A stretch of DNA of 64,000 bases. Source: Armatimonadota bacterium. GTDB lineage: Bacteria > Armatimonadota > Armatimonadia > Armatimonadales > Capsulimonadaceae. The stretch is from positions 62,001 through 126,000 of the forward strand of contig JANXMY010000150.1 in NCBI GenBank assembly GCA_025354405.1, given 5' to 3'. The notes under the pieces are model-generated. The model was not told the DNA's origin, did no database searches, and was given only the letters and a program-made list of their open reading frames with translations. The translations under genes were made by a program, and so were the position numbers. Shown piece after piece: positions 56,125 through 64,000 of this stretch (its first letter is position 1; every line of letters begins with the position of its first letter).

Positions 56125-57195
56125 TTATAAAAGGGGTGGGCACGCGGAGCCGCGGAGAAGGACTTCGTAGTCAAATACTTCATTTACGATATTCGGCGGC
56201 GGTATGGTGATGAGAGGAGAGGGAGCAAGGGACAAACGGATCTGCTGCAGCAGGATTTCTACTGCTCGGCCTCCCATGCGCCGCAGTGGCTGGCGCACCG
56301 TCGTCAGTGGCGGGACCGTCATAAGAGCAAGTAGCGAGTCGTCAAAGCCTACGACGGATATCTGCTCTGGAACACGTATGCCACGCTCAGCCAGCACTGT
56401 CATACAGCCGTAGGCAATGGCATCGTTGGCACAAAAAAGGGCTGTGGGCAGAGGATCACTCCCAAGTCTATCCAGGAGCGTGGTCATGCGCAGACGCCCA
56501 GAATCAATGGTGTATTCCCCGACATGAACCAGTGAGGGATCATACACGATCCCGGCTGCTTCCAGTGCCCTCCGGTAGCCCTGCAGGCGAAGCATTCCGC
56601 CCGAACGCGCAGGATTGGCCGCAAAATGCAGAATACGCCGGTGGCCCTGACCAATCAGATACTCGACGATCGCAAACGCGCCGCTTTCATTATCAGCATC
56701 AAGGTTAGGAATTAGTGAAAGCGCTGCATCACTATGCAGTGTGACAAATGGGGTGTGATTTTGCAGCGTCTCGGCGAAGCTTCGAGAAAACATCGGACTG
56801 ATACAGAGCATTCCGTCGATGCGTCCATCGCAAAACTGCAGCAGTTTTTTCTCGTCATGCTGCCAGTTCGTTACCGGGAAGATCGTTGTGTTCTGACCAT
56901 GGACGGCACACGCTGCCAGGATGCCGTTAAGTATCTCCAGAAAGTACAGATTGACGCTGTTCCCATCGGTCTCCGCAGCAACTCCGAGGGTATTCATACG
57001 CCGCCGAGATAGGCCTCGTGCAACGCCGTTGGGCCGATACTGCAGACTCTCTGCTACCTTCTCAACGCGTGTTCGGGTCGTGTGTGAAACGCGCGTGGAC
57101 GAATTGGTTCCGTTCAGGACGACGGAGACCGTCATCGCAGAAACACCTGCTTCGCGAGCGATATCCTGCAGCGTTGTCGCGTTTTTAAGTTTCAT
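56125..57195 (-). CDS. LacI-family transcriptional regulator
   Basis: TLQDIAREAGVSAMTVSVVLNGTNSSTRVSHTTRTRVEKVAESLQYRPNGVARGLSRRR HTH; periplasmic-binding-like effector domain. Confidence 0.94.
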   Translation of the reverse strand: MKLKNATTLQDIAREAGVSAMTVSVVLNGTNSSTRVSHTTRTRVEKVAESLQYRPNGVARGLSRRRMNTLGVAAETDGNSVNLYFLEILNGILAACAVHGQNTTIFPVTNWQHDEKKLLQFCDGRIDGMLCISPMFSRSFAETLQNHTPFVTLHSDAALSLIPNLDADNESGAFAIVEYLIGQGHRRILHFAANPARSGGMLRLQGYRRALEAAGIVYDPSLVHVGEYTIDSGRLRMTTLLDRLGSDPLPTALFCANDAIAYGCMTVLAERGIRVPEQISVVGFDDSLLALMTVPPLTTVRQPLRRMGGRAVEILLQQIRLSLAPSPLITIPPPNIVNEVFDYEVLLRGSACPPLL

Positions 57196-57226
57196 AAGCC
57201 TTGCCGATGGTGTCAGATTAGGAATC

Positions 57227-59029
57227 TCAGTGTCGTCGTGCCAGAACAAGGCAGGCATCGTCCAGCAATACCCCGCCTGCCCAGGTTTGCGCCCCCATCA
57301 TAATATGCTGACCCATGTCGCGCAGAGTTTCCTGAGACTTCGACCGAACTGCAAGCTGCCCTAGCCCTTCATATCCAAGCATCGTCTTCGGTCCCTGCGG
57401 ACGAGCCTCGGTCAGGCCATCGGTAAAAAGGGCCAGCGTATCGCCGGCATAAAAAAGAAAATGGTTTTCCGTATATACTGCGCCCGGATGTACGCCCAGG
57501 AGGAGACCTCCCGAACTGAGCGGTTCGATCTCCCCGCTTTTGCGCAGAAGAAGAATCGGGTCGCCCCCAGCGGAAAGGCAAACTGCTTTTTCGGTCCCCG
57601 GGTCGATCAGGACCAGTGATAAAACCACCAGATGGTCGCTGCCCAGATCACCCTGTCTCTGCGCCTCGCAGATAAAATCATTGAGCCGCGCGATCGCTGC
57701 GGCCGGCTGCTCTACCTCGCGCAGGATCGCCCGCAGGACATATTTAATCTCCGCCGTCAGCTCGGCTGCCTGCAGGCCTTTCCCGGAAACATCGCCGACC
57801 ACCAGTGCGACTTTTCCTTGGCCGAGAGTAAACACGTCAAAAAAGTCGCCCCCAACTCGGGACTCTTCCGATGCGGCCTGATAGAAAGTTTCAACGGACA
57901 GGTTCGGGAAATCATTCGGCGAGACAGTTCGCAGCATTAAATTCTCGAGCAGGCCTGAGACGTGCCTTTCTTTCTCCAACGCCTCCCGGAGTGCCAGCTC
58001 CGCCACTTTGCGTGCCGTGATATCCTGGGAGTAGGCCACGACACCGTTCTCCGAAGGGAAAATACGGACTTGCAGCCAGCGGCCCAGAGCCTGTGAGTAT
58101 TCCTCAAACTCAGTCATCTGCCGCGTCGCGACTGCCCGCAGTCCCTCAATCTCGAAACCTGTTCCCAGTGTCGTCGGGAATACCTCCCATATGATTTGGC
58201 CGAGCAGTTTCTGTGGATCTTTGCCAATGGCCGAGCACATCGCCGCCGCACTCGAATTCAGATAGGTAAATCGCCACTCGCGATCCAGTGTGATAAACGT
58301 ATCGGTAATCGTCTCTAATATTGAAATGATTTTGTGGTGGGCTGCTTCCACTTCGGCTTGTGCCGCCTCTCTGATGGCCAGCTCAACTCGCTCCTCCTCC
58401 GCTTTCTGCCTCTCAGTGACATCTTGGACCAGCCAGCGGAACGTCGGGACTTCCTGCGGGGACATCTGTGCCGCGACAATGGTAAAAGAAGCGTGGAAAG
58501 ATGATGCCACGTATTCTGGGAGTCCAGGGGAGACGCTGCGGCTGAGGCGCAAATTCCATTCCTGCGACTTAGCGCCGGCGCATCCAGACTGTAGTGCAGT
58601 GAGTTGCCGATAGAATTCGTCCTTGTCCTCCTCGTGGACGTAGCGGCTCACTCTTTGATTTTGCAGATGGGAAAGATCGACATTCAGGAGAGAAGCTGCC
58701 GCCTGATTTGCTTCAAGAATCCGCCCTTCCAGATCAGTGACAAAATAACCGTCCTGAGCGAACTTAAACAAGTCTTGATAACGCAGCCGCTCGGTTACGA
58801 GGAGAGAGCATGCCGCACTAAGCGCCTCATTTTTCGCCCGCAGCTCTTCCTCGGCAGCCCGCAGCTCTTCTTCAGCAGCCCGCAGCTCCTCGATGGTGAC
58901 GTGCAGTTCATTAAAGGCGTCCGGCAGGAGTCCCTGCTGATGGAGCATCGAATATCCTGACCGCTGATGCAGGCTGGCTATGCGGGCCTTGGCCTGGGTT
59001 AGCCGTTCAGAAACATTAAGGTCGGACAT
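57227..59029 (-). CDS. PAS-domain SpoIIE-type PP2C phosphatase
   Basis: PAS: FKFAQDGYFVTDLEGRILEANQAAASLLNVD; SpoIIE: SEESRVGGDFFDVFTLGQGKVALVVGDVSGKGLQAAELTAEIKYVLRAI; FYAGDTLALFTDGLTEAR. Confidence 0.93.
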   Translation of the reverse strand: MSDLNVSERLTQAKARIASLHQRSGYSMLHQQGLLPDAFNELHVTIEELRAAEEELRAAEEELRAKNEALSAACSLLVTERLRYQDLFKFAQDGYFVTDLEGRILEANQAAASLLNVDLSHLQNQRVSRYVHEEDKDEFYRQLTALQSGCAGAKSQEWNLRLSRSVSPGLPEYVASSFHASFTIVAAQMSPQEVPTFRWLVQDVTERQKAEEERVELAIREAAQAEVEAAHHKIISILETITDTFITLDREWRFTYLNSSAAAMCSAIGKDPQKLLGQIIWEVFPTTLGTGFEIEGLRAVATRQMTEFEEYSQALGRWLQVRIFPSENGVVAYSQDITARKVAELALREALEKERHVSGLLENLMLRTVSPNDFPNLSVETFYQAASEESRVGGDFFDVFTLGQGKVALVVGDVSGKGLQAAELTAEIKYVLRAILREVEQPAAAIARLNDFICEAQRQGDLGSDHLVVLSLVLIDPGTEKAVCLSAGGDPILLLRKSGEIEPLSSGGLLLGVHPGAVYTENHFLFYAGDTLALFTDGLTEARPQGPKTMLGYEGLGQLAVRSKSQETLRDMGQHIMMGAQTWAGGVLLDDACLVLARRH

Positions 59030-59182
59030 GGGAGTGACTACTCTCTGTTTTGCCTGTGCCTCGGCAGAACAAATTCTTGCAATATGTGGGCGGTGTGACC
59101 GAGACTAAGGCATCATCTAAATCTAAAAACTTGGCAACCACAAATCGATTGTACAGGATACAGTGGGAATTGTCAAGAAACT

Positions 59183-61333
59183 TTAGTCTGGTTGAGCTTT
59201 TACGAATTCAGGCGGAACCTGCGCGACCTCAGCAGGCAGGGAAGTGGCATGGATTGTCTGATTGCGGCCTGCTGCTTTAGCGGCGTAAAGTGCTCGGTCC
59301 GCATGCGCAATCAAATGCATCGAGTTGTGCATCGATGGCATCAGCGTTGATGTTCCGAAGCTCGCCGTCACCTGACGGAAGGGCCATGTGGCCGTTTCGA
59401 CGATCTCCCGAAGTCTCTCTGCAACGATATTCGCCCCGACGCTGTCGGTGTGTGTCAGCAAGGCGGCAAATTCTTCGCCGCCATACCGGGCATAAAAGTC
59501 CGTCTCTCGGCCCTGCTCTTTGAGCAGGAGTGCCAGCTGCTTCAGCACCTCGTCGCCGGCCAGATGTCCGAAAGCATCATTGTACTCTTTGAAGTGATCG
59601 ACATCCAGAATGATCAGAGAGAGGGGTGTGGAGTACCGAGACGCACGTCCCATCTCTAGTTCCAAACGGTGTGTGAATGCCCGGCGGTTGCCGAGTCCGG
59701 TTAGTCCATCGCACATCGCCAGCTCTTCGAGCTGGAAATTCGCGGCTTCCATCTGATTTTTCTGTGCTTCCAGATAACCGGTGTAAGTCTTGATCTGTGC
59801 CATCTGCGCTGCAATTTTGTCCTCATTGCGCCGCCGCTCGGTGATGTCGGAGAACGTCGCCACGACGGCGTAGGGCGTATCTTCATTCGGGCGCATCAAG
59901 GGGTTAGAGTTGACCGAGACCCAGAGCAATTGACCATCGGGGCGGGGCAGCCCCATGACAACATCACGCTGCGGTTGACTACTGCGCAGCGATACGACCA
60001 GTGGATAGCTGCCCTGTGGGAACGGCGATCCATCTTCCCGGCGTGCGGTATAGTTTGGGTTGAGTGGTTTCCATTTCTGGACTTCGCCGCGTGTCATCTC
60101 GAAAATCTGTTCGGCGCTTTCATTACACACACGGATCACGCCTTCGGTATCCATAACGATCAAGCCTTCCGACAAGGATGCGATCACGGAGCGGAACTGC
60201 TCTTCGCTCTCACACACGGCTTTCTCAGCCTCGCGCCGGCCGATTTCGCCCCCGATCCATTGTGCCATCAATCGAATCATCTCGCGATCACCACTGGCGA
60301 ACGGAGCCGACTGCGAAAGGCTCCCGGCAAAGCAGAGTTTGCCCCACACTTTATCGCTCACTCGTACCGGAGCACTTAATGTCACCTTAGCCCCGGAAAT
60401 CGTCAGCAATGGACACTCATCCCCGGGCTTGATACTGTTTTTCGGAGAATACGCCTGCACGACCTCTTCTCGGGCCTCAGTTTGCCGAGTCAGCAATCCG
60501 ATCTCCAGGCCGAATTGCTCTGCACCACGCTCCAGTAAGAGTGCCGTTTTGGCCTCGAATGATAGGTTCTGCTGCGAAGTCGTATTATAAAGGGCATGCA
60601 GCCGACCTTCGCTGGCCCGGAGTGCCTCCTCCGCCTGATGCTGGGCACTGATGTTCACATCCGCGCTGATTGCCCCCGTGATCTCACCTTGGGCGTCACG
60701 CAAGGGGAAAATACTGGAATAGAGCTGCGTGGCTGTGCCGTCCGCTCGCCAGTGTGTCCACTCAACTCCTTCACGGATATCACCGCTCATCACGGCCGCG
60801 ACCGCTTCGGCGATCTGCGGAGCTTCCGCACGGGCGTAAATCGTCTGCCAGATGGACTGGCCAAACAGGTTACTTCGCCCATACAGTCCCTCGAAGGCCC
60901 GGTTCCATTCCATGATTTCCCCCTGCGGGTTGTAGCAGACACAGGCCACCGGGAGTCCCTGGAACAGCTCCTGGAATCGTCCTGAAGCATCGGCCAGTAA
61001 AGTATTCATCTGGGCAAGGCTCTGGTTCATTTGAGCCAGATTTCGGGCGTTCTCCTCACGTTCGGCCTGCTGATCCTGCATAGCGGCACGCTCAGCGGCA
61101 AGCTCACTTTGCAGCTTTGCCGCCTCTTGCCTCCCGCGCAGCAGCACCGGAAACAGCAGCGTCCCGGCTGCAGTCAAACCGACAGCTGCGGAGCGCAAGG
61201 GGGAAAAGAGAAGGCACAGGAAGATCAGAAAGAAAATAGTCGTTCCGATCAGCAGGATACCGGGTGCGACGCGTTTCGGCTTAATGACCAGGCTTGATGC
61301 AAGGTCAGGAGTAGATGTTGGTTTTTTTTGCAT
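59183..61333 (-). CDS. Membrane diguanylate cyclase with PAS/GAF domains
   Basis: LTGLGNRRAFTHRLELEMGRASRYSTPLSLIILDVDHFKEYNDAFGHLAGDEVLKQLA; YARYGGEEFAALL; two PAS domains, GAF-like region, N-terminal TM segments. Confidence 0.94.
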   Translation of the reverse strand: MQKKPTSTPDLASSLVIKPKRVAPGILLIGTTIFFLIFLCLLFSPLRSAAVGLTAAGTLLFPVLLRGRQEAAKLQSELAAERAAMQDQQAEREENARNLAQMNQSLAQMNTLLADASGRFQELFQGLPVACVCYNPQGEIMEWNRAFEGLYGRSNLFGQSIWQTIYARAEAPQIAEAVAAVMSGDIREGVEWTHWRADGTATQLYSSIFPLRDAQGEITGAISADVNISAQHQAEEALRASEGRLHALYNTTSQQNLSFEAKTALLLERGAEQFGLEIGLLTRQTEAREEVVQAYSPKNSIKPGDECPLLTISGAKVTLSAPVRVSDKVWGKLCFAGSLSQSAPFASGDREMIRLMAQWIGGEIGRREAEKAVCESEEQFRSVIASLSEGLIVMDTEGVIRVCNESAEQIFEMTRGEVQKWKPLNPNYTARREDGSPFPQGSYPLVVSLRSSQPQRDVVMGLPRPDGQLLWVSVNSNPLMRPNEDTPYAVVATFSDITERRRNEDKIAAQMAQIKTYTGYLEAQKNQMEAANFQLEELAMCDGLTGLGNRRAFTHRLELEMGRASRYSTPLSLIILDVDHFKEYNDAFGHLAGDEVLKQLALLLKEQGRETDFYARYGGEEFAALLTHTDSVGANIVAERLREIVETATWPFRQVTASFGTSTLMPSMHNSMHLIAHADRALYAAKAAGRNQTIHATSLPAEVAQVPPEFVKAQPD

Positions 61334-61496
61334 AGTAAGGTTGCCTGATAAAAATATCGGTTGCAGTCTCCTTCATCTGTAGCTGTTTCGGAGAGCGAAT
61401 TTTTCTGGCGAAAGCTGATATTTAACAAACAAATGCCCGCGGGAGCGTTGCGGGGAATTAGTAGGACGTTTTCTGACAAAGAAGGAAAAATTTCTG

Positions 61497-62308
61497 ATGA
61501 AACAACTTCACTGCTCTCTCCTAGGTGCTCTTGCCGCTCTCGCAGCCTCCGCATTGCTGTTCGTTCCTGCACAGGCACAGACTTCCGGGTCAATAGGAGT
61601 CGGCAGTGCTCGAATCGCCTACCGTGCCGCCCTCTCTCGCCGCTACACGGTTGTCACACCTGATCTGCGCGGCTTCGGCAGCAGCACGACGCCCGATACA
61701 AAAGGCGGCGTCGAGCTTTACGCAAAAGATATGTTTGCTGTGATGGACCACTTAAAAGTCCGCAAGGCGATCATCGGCGGCATGTCTATGGGCGGTCCGG
61801 TGGTTCTGGAAATGTACCGGGAAGCTCCGCAGCGCTTTCGCGGTATGATTTTGATTGACTCAACCTCATTTCCCGCCACTATCGCGGAGCAGGGCTTGTG
61901 GTCTGGATTCGGGAAACAGGCCCGTGAGAAGGGTATCGCCTCACAGATCCCAATCCTGATGCCGGATATGCTGACGACGAGAACCCGTATTACGAACCCC
62001 GCACTGGTAGGGTTTGTTAGCGGGACCATCAAGCGGGCGTCGGTAAATGACGCCGTCGCCGGTGCACAGACGCTGATAGAGCGGCCAGATTCACGCCAGA
62101 CGCTGGCCCATGTCACCGTGCCGATCCTGATCGTTGAGGGACTAGAGACGACCCGCTCTACCCCGTCGAGATGCAAATCACAATGATGCAGTCGAACTCC
62201 CGTATCCGCCTGGCGGTCACTCACGATGCCGCGCACGCTGCCATTCTCGAGAAGCCGGAAGCCTGCGATCGGGCCATACTGAACTGGGCCCGAAATCTTC
62301 GGAAATAA
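61497..62308 (+). pseudogene. Alpha/beta hydrolase, degraded
   Basis: YTVVTPDLRGFGSSTTPDTKGGVELYAKDMFAVMDHLKVRKAIIGGMSMGGPVVLEMY. The HG oxyanion segment is missing after IAYR, and a frameshift near 62150 separates the C-terminus YPVEMQITMMQSNSRIRLAVTHDAAHAAILEKPEACDRAILNWARNLRK. Confidence 0.8.
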
Positions 62309-63280
62309 ATGCACTCAGAAAGAATGAAAGCTGCTGTTTACAAAGGGGTACGAAATGGCGCCGCCGAAGAGATCGAAATGGCGCATATTGAAGAAAAAAC
62401 CGATGCGCTTCTGCGGATCACATCTGCCGCTATCTGTGGCAGCGATCTGCATATGTACGATGGCCGCACAACATTCGAGGCAGGCCGCAGCCTTGGGCAT
62501 GAGATCATGGGAGTTATCGAGAAGGTTGGCGATGCCGTCACTCAGATCAAAGTCGGTGATCGGGTTGTGCTGCCGTTCAATATCGGCTGCGGCGACTGCG
62601 CAAACTGCGGCCGTACAATGACCAGTGCCTGCCTCGTCGCAAACCCGGAAAACGTCGGCGCGGGCTACGGCTATGCGGGTATGGGTCCATATCAGGGTGG
62701 TCAGGCGGAATACATCCGTGTTCCCTACGCCGATTTCAATTGCTTAAAAGGCGCCAGGGACTCCCGGCGACGAATTCGAGGATAACTTCATCCTGCTGGC
62801 AGATATCTTCCCCACCGCGTACCATTCCACCGAACAGGCACGCGTCGGTTTGGGTTCGACAGTGGCTATTTACGGTGCCGGTCCGATCGGTATGCTGGCT
62901 GCTTTGTCTTGTCAGCTTAAAGGTGCCAGTGAAATCTATGTTATAGACAGCGTCCCCGAGCGGCTGGACAAAGTCAAGTCTATCGGGGCCACACCAATTA
63001 ACTTCAAATTTGGCAGCTCAGTCGAGCAGATTTTGGACCTGCGTAAGCACAACAAAAACCGTATCGGCGCTATGCGTCCCGGCGACGAAACGATGCCTGG
63101 AGTTAGGTGCGGCATCGATGCAGTCGGTTACCAGTCGCACGATGAAGGCAAACCGGACCTCGAGCGGCCCAACTAGATCACGGAAGATCTGTTTGAGATC
63201 GTGAACCCGACGGGGGCCATTGGTGTCATCGGAGCTTTTATGCCCGTAGACCCCGGTGGCGCAGACGCAAACGCTAAAAA
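62309..63280 (+). pseudogene. Zn-dependent alcohol/formaldehyde dehydrogenase, degraded
   Basis: MKAAVYKGVRNGAAEEIEMAHIEEKTDALLRITSAAICGSDLHMYDG...LGHEIMGVIEKVGDAVTQIKVGDRVVLPFNIGCGDCANC, frameshift near 62750, then VGLGSTVAIYGAGPIGMLAALSCQLKGASEIYVIDSVPERLDKVKSIGA, stop at 63174-63176, then ITEDLFEIVNPTGAIGVIGAFMPVDPGGADANAKK. Confidence 0.85.
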
Positions 63281-63314
63281 GCCCGGTGCATTTGAGATGC
63301 ACCGGGCCTTTTTT
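63276..63314. terminator. Rho-independent terminator (bidirectional)
   Basis: AAAAAGCCCGGTGCATTTGAGATGCACCGGGCCTTTTTT. Confidence 0.85.
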
Positions 63315-63336
63315 CCAGTCCTAGACAGTCTCCGCT

Positions 63337-63876
63337 TTACGTATTATCGCCCATCGTCGCATCCTGTGCGATGGTCGTCTTTCCTTTGGCTGCCGCACTG
63401 TCCTCATGGAACAGATAGTTCGACGATTCTGGGTCCAGTGCCCCGATGGGGGCCTGAGCGACCATCTGGGCGAAATTGTCGAGGTCTTGCTGAAGCTTGG
63501 TCTCGAAGTGCTTGCCTGCCCCCAGCTTTTCGCCTGCGTCGCCTAAAAACCCTGCCGGCGGCGTGTAGCTGATGACGACATTGACTTTGGTCTGGCTGTC
63601 GCCAGCCGGAGTGAATGAGACAGCCCCATGGTTCTGTAATCCATCGGTCGAGCGCCATCCAATTTGTGAGTTCGGGATCCAGCCTTCGTTGACGGCATCC
63701 CATTCGTGCGACCCGACCACTTCTGCAACCCAGTGGCTGGTGTTCTCGTCTTTGTAAGTCACTTCCTTGATATAGCTCATAAACTTGGGGAAGTCATTAA
63801 AGTGTGAGAACAGGCCGTAAACCTGACTGATCGGGGCGCTGATGCTCACCGATGCACTGTGCGTATATTCTGACAT
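63337..63876 (-). CDS. SRPBCC/polyketide cyclase-like protein
   Basis: THSASVSISAPISQVYGLFSHFNDFPKFMSYIKEVTYKDENTSHWVAEVVG...TKVNVVISYTPPAGFLGDAGEKLGAGKHFETKLQQDLDNFAQMV. Confidence 0.85.
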   Translation of the reverse strand: MSEYTHSASVSISAPISQVYGLFSHFNDFPKFMSYIKEVTYKDENTSHWVAEVVGSHEWDAVNEGWIPNSQIGWRSTDGLQNHGAVSFTPAGDSQTKVNVVISYTPPAGFLGDAGEKLGAGKHFETKLQQDLDNFAQMVAQAPIGALDPESSNYLFHEDSAAAKGKTTIAQDATMGDNT

Positions 63877-64000
63877 GATGTTTTTCTTCTTTCTATAAGT
63901 CTTGAGTGTTTTCTGCCGCCAAGTCAGCCTGTGATTCCGGCGAGGCTAAACCTCAGCAAAGAGAGCAGCAATGAGAGACCGTCGGGCCGGGTCGTTTTGC

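Overview
This 64 kb window (roughly 58% GC by eye) is a bacterial chromosomal segment carrying mostly housekeeping genes plus an accessory and repeat component. The pseudopilins with the N-terminus [33 protein letters not shown], together with GH95 and GH2 glycosidases and LacI regulation, suggest Armatimonadota; this lineage is inferred, not proven. Recognisable core genes are rodA, glnD, clpS, rimI, hslV/hslU, menG/ubiE, a polyprenyl synthase, lepB, hpt, rho, dps, greA, lysS, tyrS, an ECF sigma/anti-sigma pair, ssb, rpsF and one tRNA-Lys(CTT). The most interesting signals are: (1) a continuous run mntA-hepT-hslV-exported protein-hslU in which the first four genes are joined by 4-bp ATGA overlaps, coupling a HEPN/MNT toxin-antitoxin module to the HslVU protease; (2) a type I signal peptidase whose catalytic Ser is replaced by Cys; (3) an HtpX/M48-like membrane protein that has lost HExxH; (4) a fused MoaD-MoaE with an internal GG; (5) a Rho with an Arg/Asp/Ser/Gly-rich disordered N-terminus in place of a recognisable Rho_N domain; (6) a MerR-like/KaiC-like pair upstream of glnD behind one strong promoter; (7) several families of intergenic palindromic or MITE-like repeats, including a perfect 33-bp inverted repeat; and (8) a cluster of decaying genes (IS3-type transposase, alpha/beta hydrolase, Zn-alcohol dehydrogenase). 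No CRISPR array, prophage or rRNA was found.
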